Below are positions 55,438 to 64,000 of a DNA stretch of 64,000 nucleotides, piece by piece (the stretch's first letter is position 1; each line of letters opens with the position of its first letter). Origin of the DNA: Paenibacillus cremeus (GTDB lineage: Bacteria > Bacillota > Bacilli > Paenibacillales > NBRC-103111); the NCBI RefSeq assembly GCF_007786445.1, contig NZ_VNJI01000023.1:1-64000 (forward strand), in the 5' to 3' direction. A program made the translations under genes and the position numbers. The notes below the pieces were generated by a model. It worked only from the letters and a program-made list of their open reading frames with translations, made no database searches and had not been told where the DNA came from.

Positions 55438-55755
55438 TTACTGGATGCCGCCCCTCTTCAGCCATTCGCACTCGTCCGCACAAGAGCAGAGCGCCTTTTT
55501 CACCGAGCACCAGGAGCGTTTAGCATAGAAGATCGGTACCTCCTGCTCCTTGGCCTGCTGCTTGATTACCTTGGTCAAATTATGGTTCACAAAATCCGTG
55601 AGCACCAGCACGGCGTCGACTTTGTCGGGAATCCCCTTCTTCGTCATCTGACATTTCCGCCCGGATAAATGGACGACATCATCAAACCCGAGATCCGCCA
55701 AATGGTCCGGGATATTCCCCAAATGATCTGCACCAACGATCAACAGCGACGCCAT
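55438..55755 (-). CDS. DUF2325 family protein
   Basis: 105 aa. Start MASLLIVGADHLGNIPDHL, then a Cys set 'SGRKCQ', 'SWCSVKKALCSCADEC' near the end. DUF2325 proteins are small, Cys-containing and of unknown role. Fur-type sites lie upstream, so iron-responsive expression is likely. Ribosome site AGAGGTG near the ATG. Confidence 0.8.
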   Translation of the reverse strand: MASLLIVGADHLGNIPDHLADLGFDDVVHLSGRKCQMTKKGIPDKVDAVLVLTDFVNHNLTKVIKQQAKEQEVPIFYAKRSWCSVKKALCSCADECEWLKRGGIQ

Positions 55756-55794
55756 TGCTTCAACACCTCTTCACCAAAATGGATTATGTATAAC

Positions 55795-55811
55795 GATAAT
55801 GATTCTCAACT
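55795..55811 (-). promoter_or_regulatory. Partial Fur half-sites upstream of DUF2325
   Basis: GATAATGATTCTCA resembles the first half of the Fur consensus GATAATGATAATCATTATC; weaker second half. Confidence 0.4.
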
Positions 55812-55818
55812 AATTAAA

Positions 55819-55838
55819 TGATAATGGTTATCATTATC
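55819..55838 (-). promoter_or_regulatory. Fur box upstream of DUF2325
   Basis: GATAATGGTTATCATTATC differs from the 19-bp Fur consensus by two bases and contains TGATAAT-G-GTTATCA, a 7-1-7 Fur motif with one mismatch. It lies about 65 nt before the start codon. Confidence 0.7.
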
Positions 55839-55920
55839 AAAGTCAACTGTTTCCTCCTGCTTCATTATTTTTCCAAAAACCTAATCACAATCCGCCCCCG
55901 TTCAACGCTTTTCCAACGCG

Positions 55921-55963
55921 AAAAACCCTATGATCCGAGGCTTGCTTCCTCACAACCATAGGG
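55921..55963 (-). terminator. Terminator of the PhyH gene
   Basis: Minus-strand stem CCCTATG / CATAGGG with a large loop followed by TTTTTCG. Confidence 0.7.
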
Positions 55964-56000
55964 CTTTCTTTTACATCACCTGAATCACTTCGGCACTCCT

Positions 56001-56819
56001 TTAATGAATCCCCACCGCGTACTCCGTCCCGCAAGGCCCGCCATCGTGATTGTCCTCCATCCCCTGCACCACAGCACCGTCGGCATGATACATCGGCTTG
56101 TAATGACCTGAGATCTTCGTCGCCGATGCGTTCGCATAGTGACAAATAAATGCGCGTCGGAATCGGTCCGCCGACGTGTTCGGATACGAGCCGTGAATAG
56201 CACTTCCGTTAAAGAACAGCACATCGCCCGCTTCCATGATCACAGGTACTGCCTGCAGACCTTCTGGGACATCGACCTCTTCGCGTGTAAAGGATACCGC
56301 CGGATCGGCACGGTGCGGGCACTGAATGTCCAGCATATTGGATTTCGGCACCACGAACAGGCCGCCGTTCTCCTCATCGGCCCCATCCACCGCCGTCCAA
56401 GCGGCAATACACGTCCCCGGCTCCACCTTCAGATAAAAGTTGTCCTGATGCAGCGCCTGTCCTTTGGCACCCGGCGGCTTGAAGTAGAACATGCTCTGCG
56501 CCGCCAGCGGCTCCTCCCCATACAGATCGGCCAAGATGTTCATCACACGCGGATCAATCATATACTGCATGGACAAGTCATCAAACCGGTGCGGATGCAT
56601 GATGCGCGGATACTGCTTCAGAATGTCTCCATTCGCTTCTTCCGCTGTCAGGGGATGAAAGTATCCTTTGATCGGTCCAGCCGCATGCATCTGCATAAAA
56701 TGATTCCGCAGCTGCTCCACTTCCTCCTTGAACAACCCTTTCGCCACATAAAATCCTTCTTCACGAAACTGCTGTATTTCTTCCTTCGTCAGTACGCCGC
56801 CCAGCGGTCTAGTAATCAT
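56001..56819 (-). CDS. PhyH family Fe(II)/2-oxoglutarate-type dioxygenase
   Basis: 272 aa. Facial triad visible: HxD in LHQDNFYLKV (about 146-148) and a distal His in IHGSYPNTSADRFRR, with the 2OG-binding Arg in RR. Phytanoyl-CoA-dioxygenase-like enzymes hydroxylate many small molecules; the substrate is unknown here. Divergent from an AraC regulator, probably its regulator. Confidence 0.88.
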   Translation of the reverse strand: MITRPLGGVLTKEEIQQFREEGFYVAKGLFKEEVEQLRNHFMQMHAAGPIKGYFHPLTAEEANGDILKQYPRIMHPHRFDDLSMQYMIDPRVMNILADLYGEEPLAAQSMFYFKPPGAKGQALHQDNFYLKVEPGTCIAAWTAVDGADEENGGLFVVPKSNMLDIQCPHRADPAVSFTREEVDVPEGLQAVPVIMEAGDVLFFNGSAIHGSYPNTSADRFRRAFICHYANASATKISGHYKPMYHADGAVVQGMEDNHDGGPCGTEYAVGIH

Positions 56820-56841
56820 TCCCGTTCCTCCTCGATTCCTC

Positions 56842-56871
56842 TTGATATAGCTGATCTCTTGCCCTTATTAT
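56842..56871 (+). promoter_or_regulatory. Promoter of the AraC-family gene
   Basis: -35 TTGATA, 18-nt spacer, -10 TATTAT, upstream of the ATG at 56896. Confidence 0.5.
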
Positions 56872-56895
56872 AAAATGAAACTATAGCGAGGGGGA

Positions 56896-57756
56896 ATGAA
56901 TAGAGTGGCTGAAAACCATAACAATCCTGCTTCCAATCCGGTGTATTCTTCACCTGGCATTTTGGTCGCCGGCCATTTCAACGAGCCCTTCGGATACGCC
57001 ACGGTTCGGCCCAGGGGCACCCGAGACTGGCTGCTGACCTTTACGATTTCCGGGCAGGGCGAGTACCGCTTGGACGGCCGCACGATCACGTGCCGCGAGG
57101 GGGATGTCATTGTACTTCCGCCGGGAACCCCGCATCATTATTACACCCCCGAGGGGTATCGCTGGGAGTTTTACTGGGTCCATTTCATTCCGGAGCCGGA
57201 GTGGTCCGACCTGCTGCGAACACCTTCCGGCAGTGAGTCTACGCACCCTCTGCTGCAATTTCAGGTCGAGCACAAATTAACCTTTGAGCGCATCTTAACC
57301 GCTTTTCAGCGGCTGCTTCAATACAGCTTGGATAAGGCATCGGACTACTTCCAGCGCCGTCTGACGCTGGGCGCGATGGAAGAAATCCTCTTGCTCCTTG
57401 CCCGCATGAGCCAGCAGCCTGTCCATATGGACCCCCGGATCGAGGAGGTTTTGCAGTATTTGAGCTCACATTTGAAAGAGACGCACACCATCGAGTCCCT
57501 CGCCCGACGCGTGCTGCTATCGCCCTCCCGCCTGTCACATTTGTTTCGCGAGCAGACCGGCGATGCCGTAATGGATACGCTGCTTCAGCTTCGTTTGCGC
57601 CATGCCGCACGGCTGCTGGAGCATACGACGCTGCTCGTGGCGGAAGTGGCGGAGGAGGTCGGGTTCCGCAGCCCGTTTTATTTTACCAAGCAATTCACCG
57701 CCGCCTTCGGAGACAACCCGACCACCTACCGCTCGAAGCGCGAGCCGAGCAAATGA
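56896..57756 (+). CDS. AraC family transcriptional regulator
   Basis: 286 aa. N-terminal cupin-like sensor (about 10-160, with GEYRLDGRTITCREGDVIVLPPG) and two C-terminal HTH motifs (about 190-280; 'IESLARRVLLSPSRLSHLFREQTG' and 'VAEVAEEVGFRSPFYFTKQF'). Ends at a terminator. Probably acts on the divergent PhyH gene. Confidence 0.93.
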   Translation: MNRVAENHNNPASNPVYSSPGILVAGHFNEPFGYATVRPRGTRDWLLTFTISGQGEYRLDGRTITCREGDVIVLPPGTPHHYYTPEGYRWEFYWVHFIPEPEWSDLLRTPSGSESTHPLLQFQVEHKLTFERILTAFQRLLQYSLDKASDYFQRRLTLGAMEEILLLLARMSQQPVHMDPRIEEVLQYLSSHLKETHTIESLARRVLLSPSRLSHLFREQTGDAVMDTLLQLRLRHAARLLEHTTLLVAEVAEEVGFRSPFYFTKQFTAAFGDNPTTYRSKREPSK

Positions 57757-57770
57757 ATTTGAAATGAAAA

Positions 57771-57801
57771 AACGGCCGTCCGTATCGGACAGCCGTTCCT
57801 T
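57771..57801 (+). terminator. Terminator of the AraC gene
   Basis: Stem AACGGCCGTCCG / CGGACAGCCGTT followed by CCTT. Confidence 0.65.
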
Positions 57802-57815
57802 CCAGCCTTGACATC

Positions 57816-57914
57816 TTAGATGCAGAAAAAGCCTGCGCAAAGTACAATCACCAAGAGGATATACAGTACCAAAATTACACCAGTCGAGGTAAAACCGCCT
57901 CCATAGCCGCCCAT
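57816..57914 (-). CDS. YjcZ-type small membrane peptide (sporulation)
   Basis: 32 aa: Gly-rich start MGGYGGGFTSTG then a single hydrophobic helix ILVLYILLVIVLCAGFF. Matches the YjcZ family of small spore-coat or sporulation peptides. The longer ORF upstream (58160) lacks this pattern; AGAGGGAG lies before the ATG at 57914. Confidence 0.75.
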   Translation of the reverse strand: MGGYGGGFTSTGVILVLYILLVIVLCAGFFCI

Positions 57915-58097
57915 TTCATTCACTCCCTCTTTAATATTAAGCAGTGGCTGCTGTCCTCCGCTTCTGTAACAGTATATGACCGAGACGAAGTACGGTATGG
58001 ACATCTGACCAGAAGGGCGAAATTTTTCGGCGGAATCGTCCTTTTCGACAAAACATGGTACAATAATAAGAATACGCAATTTGATGAGGTGATGAGG

Positions 58098-59285
58098 GTG
58101 ACACATAATTTTGACCGCGAAATCAATCGGCGGAATACGAATTCTTACAAGTGGGACCAATCCGAGAAGCTGTTCGGCAGCAGTGACATTGTACCTTTGT
58201 GGGTCGCAGATATGGACTTTGAAGGTCCGCCCGCCGTCAAGGCGGCGCTGGAAAAACGCGCTTCCCTAGGAGTTTACGGTTATACGATTAAATCCGAGGA
58301 TTATTATAAGGCGATTACCAGCTGGTTCCAGCGGCGCCACCACTGGACGATCCAACCGGAGTGGATTTCCGATTCCCCGGGCATCGTCACCTCGCTGAGC
58401 TTAGCGGTGGATTTGTTCAGCGAGCCGGGCAGCCAGGTCATTTTGCAATCGCCGGTGTATTATCCGTTCTACGATGTGATCAAGGATAACGGCCGCGTCG
58501 TCGCGAAAAATCCGCTGCTGCTGCAGAACGGACGCTACGAGATGGACTATGCTCATCTAGAGGAGCTCATGCAAGGCGGGGCGAAGCTGCTGCTGCTGTG
58601 CAACCCGCACAATCCGGGCGGTCGCGTCTGGACGCGTGAGGATCTGGAGCGCCTTGGCGAGCTGATCTTGAAGCACGGCGTAACGGTCATTTCCGATGAG
58701 ATTCATTGCGATATGACGTTCGAAGGTCATCCTTATACGCCATTCGCCTCGTTATCTAAGGAGATTGCGAACCTGACGGTAACGCTGCTTGCTCCAAGCA
58801 AAACGTTCAACATGCCAAGCCTTCACGCTTCGTTTGCCGTCAGCTCGAACCCTGAGTTCAAGCGGACGTTCGATAAGCGCCTCAAAACGCTGTCCCTGCA
58901 CATGACGAACTTCTTCGTTCCGTGCGCGGTGGAAGCGGCCTTTAACGAAGGCGACGCATGGCTGGACGAGCTGATTCCGTACATTTACGGGAATATGGAG
59001 TATGCCAGCAATTACTTAAGCGAGCATTTGCCGGAAGTGAAGCCGATGCGTCCGGAAGGAACGTACCTGCTGTGGATCGACTGCCGCGGTCTAGGCCTCG
59101 ATGTGAAACAGCTCAAGGCGCTCATGTTCGAGCAAGCGAAGGTCGCCTTCAGCGAAGGCTCGGTGTTCGGTACGGAGGCGCAGGGTTACCTGCGGATCAA
59201 CCTCGCCTGCACGCGAAGGACGCTACAGGACGCGCTGGAGAAGTTTTGCCGGGCGGCAGCGGCCGTTCGTCAGGGACAAGTGTAA
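58098..59285 (+). CDS. PatB/MalY-type cystathionine beta-lyase
   Basis: About 395 aa PLP enzyme, fold type I. Landmarks: WVADMDFEGPPAV, SPVYYPFY, LCNPHNPGGRVWT, ISDEIHCDM and the Lys in LLAPSKTFNMPSLHAS. Cleaves cystathionine or S-conjugates; MalY-like members have extra roles. GTG 58098 follows AGGTGAT; ATG 58092 and GTG 58089 are too close to it. Confidence 0.93.
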   Translation: MTHNFDREINRRNTNSYKWDQSEKLFGSSDIVPLWVADMDFEGPPAVKAALEKRASLGVYGYTIKSEDYYKAITSWFQRRHHWTIQPEWISDSPGIVTSLSLAVDLFSEPGSQVILQSPVYYPFYDVIKDNGRVVAKNPLLLQNGRYEMDYAHLEELMQGGAKLLLLCNPHNPGGRVWTREDLERLGELILKHGVTVISDEIHCDMTFEGHPYTPFASLSKEIANLTVTLLAPSKTFNMPSLHASFAVSSNPEFKRTFDKRLKTLSLHMTNFFVPCAVEAAFNEGDAWLDELIPYIYGNMEYASNYLSEHLPEVKPMRPEGTYLLWIDCRGLGLDVKQLKALMFEQAKVAFSEGSVFGTEAQGYLRINLACTRRTLQDALEKFCRAAAAVRQGQV

Positions 59286-59299
59286 GTAATTAACGTTAT

Positions 59300-59339
59300 G
59301 GAGGGATTCGCTCAATTGAGGAGCGGGTCCCTTTTTTTT
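59300..59339 (+). terminator. Terminator of the lyase gene
   Basis: Stem with GAGGGA, CGCTC / GAGCG, TCCC pairs followed by TTTTTTTT. Confidence 0.8.
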
Positions 59340-59462
59340 ATTTGGCTAATGATTCATAGAATGAACGTTTAGGAATGATTACTTCTAATCTGTGGAACGA
59401 TAGTGTCCGTAAGGCTGCGATCTGAAGTGAAGTGACGAAGCAAAATCGAGAGGGTAATGTAC

Positions 59463-59621
59463 ATGCCGACAAAGTCAAATCCCGTATCCCAAAACCAACC
59501 GCCGCCGGACGCCCAGTCCTTCAGCGAATCCGACGAGTTCGAGCATGAACGCAATGAGGTAGCGGAAGCGCAAAAGCAAATGGCGTCACAGGAAACCACT
59601 GGCGTTTTGGATCAATCATAA
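59463..59621 (+). CDS. Small acidic hypothetical protein (52 aa)
   Basis: Short ORF below common cut-offs, starting MPTKSNPVSQNQPPPD, rich in Ser/Pro/Glu/Gln. GAGAGGG sits 8 nt before the ATG at 59463, and the next small gene follows 13 nt after the stop with its own AAGGAGG, so the pair looks like a small operon. No family recognised. Confidence 0.6.
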   Translation: MPTKSNPVSQNQPPPDAQSFSESDEFEHERNEVAEAQKQMASQETTGVLDQS

Positions 59622-59634
59622 GGAGGAGCACAAA

Positions 59635-59736
59635 ATGGCCGAGCACATCAAACCGAATGGATCTCAAGAGGCGGCGCCGCCGTCGGATGATCCGAAGAAG
59701 CAGGGCCGATCCGCTGCAAAGAAGAAGTCGAAGTAA
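59635..59736 (+). CDS. Small basic hypothetical protein (33 aa)
   Basis: Starts MAEHIKPNGSQEAAPP and ends in a Lys-rich tail (AAKKKSK). AAGGAGG is positioned before the ATG at 59635. Size and basic tail resemble minor spore proteins (comparable with the 32-aa ORF at 42510), but this is only a similarity of composition. Confidence 0.6.
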   Translation: MAEHIKPNGSQEAAPPSDDPKKQGRSAAKKKSK

Positions 59737-59737
59737 T

Positions 59738-59788
59738 AAAAACAGCCTGCACCGACGAATTTTCATTCGTTGGTGCAGGCTGTTTTTA
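59738..59788. terminator. Bidirectional terminator after the small genes and iolA
   Basis: Stem ACAGCCTGCACC / GGTGCAGGCTGT with inner ACGAAT / ATTCGT and T-tract on both strands. Confidence 0.9.
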
Positions 59789-59805
59789 TGTTATGCAGTA
59801 ACGGC

Positions 59806-61257
59806 TTAGTAGCGCGCTACCATCATTTTTTTGCGGGTGTAGAACTCTACGCCGTCTTTGCCGTTGGCATGCAGATCGCCGTAGAACGACTTCTTGTAGC
59901 CGGAGAACGGGAAGAACGCCATCGGTGCCGGTACGCCGACGTTAATTCCGAGCATCCCCGCATCGATATTTTCGCGGTAGTGGCGAATCGCCTTCGCACT
60001 GTCCGTGAACAAAACGCCGCCGTTGGCAAACTCGGAGCGGTTGGCGATTTCGATCGCTTCGTCGAGCGTTTCTACGCGAACGACCGACAGAACCGGTGCG
60101 AAAATTTCGTCCTTCCAAATTTTCATGCCCTCTTTTACGTTATCGAAGATCGTCGGGCCGACAAAGTATCCGCAGCCGCCCGCCGCTTCTACTTGGCGTC
60201 CGTCCAGCAGCAGCTGCGCGCCTTCCTGCTCGCCCGCTTCGATGTAGCTAAGCGTACGTGCTTTGGCCGAATCCCGGATCACTGGACCCAAGAATACGCC
60301 CTCGTCCAAGCCGTTGCCGATCGAGATGGCTTTCGCCGCCTCCGTGAGGCGTGCAACCAGCTCGTCAGCCACGTTGCCGACGGCCACGACAACGGAGGTC
60401 GCCATACAGCGCTCGCCTGCGGAGCCGAAGGACGCGTTGATGATTTCTTTGACCGCGAGATCAAGGTTCGCATCCGGCATGACGATGGAATGGTTCTTCG
60501 CGCCAGCCAGCGCTTGTACCCGTTTGCCATGAGCTGCTGCGGTTTTGTAAACGTACTCCGCCACCGGCTGGGAGCCAACGAAGGAGATAGCAGCTACATC
60601 CGGGCTTTCGAGCAAGCCGTTCACCACGTCATGCGCGCCATGGACGATGTTCAGTACGCCAGCCGGCAAGCCGGCTTCGGTGAACAGCTCCGCCAGACGG
60701 CAAGCCAGCACCGGTGTACGCTCAGACGGCTTGAGCACGAACGTGTTGCCGCAAGCGATCGCCAGCGGGTACATCCAGCACGGCACCATCATCGGGAAGT
60801 TGAACGGCGTAATGCCGCCAACCACGCCGACCGGATAGCGGTGGAAGTTCGATTCGATGCCTGTCGCGATGTCCGGCAGCGTGCTGCCCATCATCAACGT
60901 TGGTGCACCTGCGGCGAACTCTACGCACTCGATCCCGCGCTGTACTTCACCGTACGCTTCGCCGAGGCTTTTGCCGTTTTCTTGCGTGACCAGCTTCGCC
61001 AGCTCGTCCCAATGCTCCACCAGCAGCTGCTGGTATTTGAACAAAATTCTAGCTCGGCGAGGTACCGCCACTTGCTTCCACTGCGCGAAAGCCGCTTTCG
61101 CTGCTGCCACCGCGTTGTTTACGTCTTCCTTCGAGGAGAGCGGCACGATGGCCAGCGTTTCCCCTGTTGCAGGGTTGGGAACCGCTTCGGTACGACCGGA
61201 GGTCGCTTCTACCCATTCTCCCCCGATATAGTTTCTCAAGGTTTGTGGACCCGTCAT
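59806..61257 (-). CDS. iolA: Methylmalonate-semialdehyde dehydrogenase (acylating), IolA type
   Basis: 483 aa CoA-acylating aldehyde dehydrogenase. Cofactor signature [28 protein letters not shown], catalytic Cys in [13 protein letters not shown], and the family end '[29 protein letters not shown]'. In inositol catabolism it converts malonate semialdehyde to acetyl-CoA. Last gene of the iol operon, 12 nt after iolJ. Confidence 0.96.
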   Translation of the reverse strand: MTGPQTLRNYIGGEWVEATSGRTEAVPNPATGETLAIVPLSSKEDVNNAVAAAKAAFAQWKQVAVPRRARILFKYQQLLVEHWDELAKLVTQENGKSLGEAYGEVQRGIECVEFAAGAPTLMMGSTLPDIATGIESNFHRYPVGVVGGITPFNFPMMVPCWMYPLAIACGNTFVLKPSERTPVLACRLAELFTEAGLPAGVLNIVHGAHDVVNGLLESPDVAAISFVGSQPVAEYVYKTAAAHGKRVQALAGAKNHSIVMPDANLDLAVKEIINASFGSAGERCMATSVVVAVGNVADELVARLTEAAKAISIGNGLDEGVFLGPVIRDSAKARTLSYIEAGEQEGAQLLLDGRQVEAAGGCGYFVGPTIFDNVKEGMKIWKDEIFAPVLSVVRVETLDEAIEIANRSEFANGGVLFTDSAKAIRHYRENIDAGMLGINVGVPAPMAFFPFSGYKKSFYGDLHANGKDGVEFYTRKKMMVARY

Positions 61258-61269
61258 GTTTATCGCTCC

Positions 61270-62100
61270 TTAGAAGCCTAGAATGGAAAACTTATTTTTC
61301 GCCGTTTCGAATACCGCCTGCATCGGCGCTTGGAATAGCGCAATGCGGTCGAATTCCTTCGGTTTGCTCTCGATTTCCGCACGCAGCGAGGCGCCAAACG
61401 CCATCCGCAGCGCGGTTCCGATGTTGATTTTCGCTACGCGATACGTGGTCAGCTTGCGCAGCTGATCATCCGGCACGCCGCTGGAGCCGTGGATGACAAG
61501 CGGAATGCTGACACGGTCTTGAATGCGCTGCAGCAGGTCAAAGTCGATGCTCGCCGCCTGCTCCTCCATCCGGTGCACGGTGCCTACCGAGATGGCCACC
61601 GCGTCAATGCCCGTTTCACGGACGAAGATCTCCACTTCCTCCGGATCGGACAGCATGTGCTTCATCTGGATCGATGGATCGCTGTAGCCGACCGAGCCGA
61701 TTTCGGCTTCGATGGAAACGCCATGCTTGTGCGCATAATCGGCGATTTCCTTCGTGCGGCGAATGTTCTCTTCCAGCGGCAGCTGGGAGCCGTCGTACAT
61801 GACGGAGCTGAAGCCGTGCTCGATCGCTTCGATGCAGGACTCCAGGTTTTTTCCGTGATCCAAATGAACGCAGACCGGTACGGACGCTTGCTTCGCAGCT
61901 TGCACCATCAGCGGCGCCAGGAACGGAGTCGGCATGTGCTTGACCGCCACTAGGTTAGCAGCCAGAATGACCGGCGCTTTCATCGCTTCCGCAGCCTGCA
62001 CCACCGGGAGAATGTCTTCGTAACCGAATATGTTGAAGGCCGGCACCGCGTAATGCTTATCTGCCGCTTGATCGGCCATTTCCTTTAACGTGACTAGCAT
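61270..62100 (-). CDS. iolJ: 6-phospho-5-dehydro-2-deoxy-D-gluconate aldolase, class II
   Basis: 276 aa class II (zinc) FBA-type aldolase. Zinc His in HLDHGKNLESC and the IEAEIGSVGYSDP region, plus the downstream SVGTVHRM and IHGSSGVPD loops. The family is broad, but position in an iol operon makes IolJ the best reading: cleaves the phosphorylated keto acid to DHAP plus malonate semialdehyde. Confidence 0.93.
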   Translation of the reverse strand: MLVTLKEMADQAADKHYAVPAFNIFGYEDILPVVQAAEAMKAPVILAANLVAVKHMPTPFLAPLMVQAAKQASVPVCVHLDHGKNLESCIEAIEHGFSSVMYDGSQLPLEENIRRTKEIADYAHKHGVSIEAEIGSVGYSDPSIQMKHMLSDPEEVEIFVRETGIDAVAISVGTVHRMEEQAASIDFDLLQRIQDRVSIPLVIHGSSGVPDDQLRKLTTYRVAKINIGTALRMAFGASLRAEIESKPKEFDRIALFQAPMQAVFETAKNKFSILGF

Positions 62101-62127
62101 AGTTTCCCTCTCCCTTACAATCCTAGT

Positions 62128-63120
62128 CTATTTGTAGCTATCGATGTGCTCTTGAATTTGCTCTGCCGTCGGCATCGCATCCGAGCAGCTGTGGCTCTGC
62201 ACGACGATCGATGCGGAGGCCGCGCCAAACTCTTGGCAGCGATCAATATTCCAGCCCTGCATCATGCCGTAAATAAACGCACCTGCGAACGAATCGCCCG
62301 CTCCGAACGTTTTTACCACATTTCTCGCTGGGAAGATCTTGCCTTTGAAGCTTTGTCCATCCTTGGTAAAAGCAATCGAACCATCGCCGCCGTGCTTCAC
62401 GAGCACGATCTTCGCTTGATGCGCGAGCCAGCGGTCCGCCGTTTTGCGATCATCCTTCTCCAGAGGACCGAAAGGAGCCTCGAGCAGGTCGAATTCTTCG
62501 CGGCCGCCGAGAATGACATCGCTTTTCTCAGCGATCAGGCTGCAGTAGATGCCGACTTCGTCTTTCGATGTCCAAGTCCATGGACGATAGTCGATGTCGA
62601 AGAACACGACGACCTTGTGCTTGCGCGCCAGCTCGACCGCTTTGAACACCGCTTCACGGGATGGGCTCTTGGCCAGCGCCGTACCGGAGATCATGATCGC
62701 CTTCGCATTGCGGATGTACTCCTCGCTCACGTCACCCGTCTCCAGCTTCAGGTCCGCCACGTTGTCGCGGTACATTAGAATACTGCAATCTGTCGGCGAC
62801 TTGATTTCGGTAAACGCCAGACCCGTTACGCTGCCCGACTTGTCCGTAATGACGCTGGACGTATCGATACCTTTTTCTGTGAGGTAATGCGTGATAAAAC
62901 GGCCGTGCTGGTCGTCGGACACGCGTCCGATGAAGCCAGCTTTCAAACCGAGCTGGGCGATCGCAATCGTGATGTTAGCCGGGGAGCCCCCGACATATTT
63001 GGTGAACGTCCGGGTTTCTTCCATGGGACGGTGAATTTCATTCGCGTTCAAATCAATGCACAGACGGCCCAAGCCGATAAAATCCATAGGGCGGTCCTGC
63101 TCAAAGGTAATCAAGCTCAT
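62128..63120 (-). CDS. iolC: 5-dehydro-2-deoxygluconokinase IolC
   Basis: 330 aa PfkB-fold kinase. VGGSPANITIAIAQLG near the start, the mid motif DYRPWTW and C-terminal TFGAGDSFAGAF are typical of IolC. Phosphorylates 5-dehydro-2-deoxygluconate. Lies between iolB (33 nt) and iolJ (27 nt) in the operon. Confidence 0.95.
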   Translation of the reverse strand: MSLITFEQDRPMDFIGLGRLCIDLNANEIHRPMEETRTFTKYVGGSPANITIAIAQLGLKAGFIGRVSDDQHGRFITHYLTEKGIDTSSVITDKSGSVTGLAFTEIKSPTDCSILMYRDNVADLKLETGDVSEEYIRNAKAIMISGTALAKSPSREAVFKAVELARKHKVVVFFDIDYRPWTWTSKDEVGIYCSLIAEKSDVILGGREEFDLLEAPFGPLEKDDRKTADRWLAHQAKIVLVKHGGDGSIAFTKDGQSFKGKIFPARNVVKTFGAGDSFAGAFIYGMMQGWNIDRCQEFGAASASIVVQSHSCSDAMPTAEQIQEHIDSYK

Positions 63121-63153
63121 AGGTTCGAATCCTCCTCGAATTTGAAATGGAGC

Positions 63154-63975
63154 TTACTTCGTCCACTCTTTAAAAATCCACTCGTGATCCGGATCGTTGT
63201 AGAACTTCCAGGTGCGCACCGGTCCGGCCATCACGTTCAAGTAGTACACATCGTAGCCTGGAGGCGCCGATACCGGATGGTAGCCTTCCGGCACGAGGAC
63301 AGCCTCGCCGTTGCGAACGGCTAACGTCTCATCCAGCGTCCGGTCGTCGTTGTACACGCGCTGAATCGCAAATCCGTGCTCCGGCTGGACTTTATGGTAA
63401 TAGGTTTCTTCCAAGTAGGATTCCACCGGCAGGTTGTTCTTGTCATGCTTATGCGGCGGGTAGCTGGACCAATGGCCGTTCGGGGTAAACACTTCCACCA
63501 CGAGCAGGCTGTCTGCTGGCTGATTTTCCGGCAAAATGTTATGAATGTACCGCTCGGCATTGCCTTTACCGCGCACTTCCGGGGTGATCTCGGACGGTGC
63601 GATCAGGCGTGCAGGATACGTTCCCTTGCCAGGCGCTTTGCACACCGCCACTTCCACATCAGTTACAGCTTCCAGCACGTAGTGGTCCGCGTTCGGGACG
63701 TAAACGGAATACGGAGGCTTTTGCTCGAACACGCTCATCCGCTCGCCGATCCGCTCCCATTTTTCCTTCGCTGTGGCAACGTTCGCCAGTCCCGAGATCA
63801 GCACCAGACATACTTCCTCCGACCCGGTCTCGCGAGTCAGCGTTTGGCCGGTTTGCAGGCGATACACTTCAAAGCCGACGTAGTCCCAGCCTGCCGATTG
63901 AGGCGTAATGCTCAGCACTTGGCCGTCCGCATTCGGTACGGAAGCGCTAGGCACGATCAGGTTCGATTTGGCCAT
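63154..63975 (-). CDS. iolB: 5-deoxy-glucuronate isomerase IolB
   Basis: 273 aa double-cupin enzyme. Strand pattern 'SYPPHKHDKNNLPVESYLEETYYHKV' with the metal-binding His residues and the later VLVPEGYHPVSAPPGYDVYYLNVMAG. Isomerises 5-deoxy-glucuronate to 5-dehydro-2-deoxygluconate. AAAGGAG lies 14 nt before the ATG at 63975. First gene seen of the operon; further iol genes probably lie beyond the right edge. Confidence 0.96.
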   Translation of the reverse strand: MAKSNLIVPSASVPNADGQVLSITPQSAGWDYVGFEVYRLQTGQTLTRETGSEEVCLVLISGLANVATAKEKWERIGERMSVFEQKPPYSVYVPNADHYVLEAVTDVEVAVCKAPGKGTYPARLIAPSEITPEVRGKGNAERYIHNILPENQPADSLLVVEVFTPNGHWSSYPPHKHDKNNLPVESYLEETYYHKVQPEHGFAIQRVYNDDRTLDETLAVRNGEAVLVPEGYHPVSAPPGYDVYYLNVMAGPVRTWKFYNDPDHEWIFKEWTK

Positions 63976-64000
63976 GATGAAGCTCAGCTCCTTTTAATTG

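Noticed and set aside
57915..58160. Upstream extension of the YjcZ peptide to 114 aa
   Set aside because: The YjcZ family starts with the Gly-rich MGGYGGG; the extra stretch contains the neighbour's promoter region.

Overview
The window reads as a chromosomal segment of an endospore-forming Bacillota, most likely a Paenibacillaceae (Paenibacillus-like) species. The evidence is the 5' end of a 16S rRNA gene, a gerA/gerB/gerC germination operon, an SspH-type spore protein, a YjcZ-type peptide, a sporulation-type Ku/LigD repair set, Shine-Dalgarno-driven TTG and GTG starts, and many hairpin plus T-tract terminators. GC is moderate to high, with an AT-richer flagellin core. No CRISPR array, tRNA or prophage was seen.

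Layout. 0-0.5 kb: 16S rRNA 5' end on the minus strand, with two promoters and a boxA. 0.5-4.6 kb: minus-strand operon thiL-tsaE-tsaB-rimI-tsaD (thiamine diphosphate and t6A tRNA modification). 4.6-8 kb: spore protein genes, then ku and a LigD split into separate ligase and polymerase genes. 8-13 kb: doxX with a perfect operator palindrome, cardiolipin synthase, an M23 peptidase plus bactofilin pair, and a HAD hydrolase. 13-21 kb: a motility and CsrA region with csrA, flagellin, small flagellar genes, a frameshifted radC-like gene, a truncated fliB, an IS1182-type element, a second csrA that is too short for a routine ORF cut-off, and mpsC. 21-32 kb: gerABC, a squalene/sporulenol-type cyclase, a DUF4173-like membrane protein, an SgrR-like regulator. 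32-39 kb: glutamate synthase gltD/gltA. 39-49 kb: thymidine kinase, M29 aminopeptidase, hisC, a degraded second sgrR, a HAD-NUDIX fusion, an HD hydrolase and a His-rich membrane protein. 49-56 kb: fructokinase, glycolate oxidase subunits glcD/glcF with a divergent GntR/FadR regulator, and a DUF2325 gene with a Fur box. 56-64 kb: PhyH dioxygenase with a divergent AraC regulator, PatB/MalY lyase, small proteins, and the inositol operon iolB-iolC-iolJ-iolA, which runs off the right edge.

Main discovery candidate. The 800 bases around csrA carry repeated GGA-in-loop hairpins of the kind CsrA binds. (1) A divergent minus-strand transcription unit of about 155 nt (12882-13036), with an extended -10 promoter, starts with two hairpins whose hexaloops are ATGGAC and AAGGAC; it looks like a CsrA-sequestering small RNA. 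(2) The csrA leader holds an AAGGAT hexaloop hairpin that is mutually exclusive with a downstream intrinsic terminator, which suggests CsrA-controlled attenuation. (3) The csrA terminator has an AGGAT apical loop. (4) The flagellin leader has an ACGGATG loop plus a GGA overlapping the Shine-Dalgarno. (5) A second csrA paralogue lies 7 kb away beside an IS. No fliW, whose product antagonises CsrA in Bacillus, lies in the window. Everything about function here is inference from sequence.
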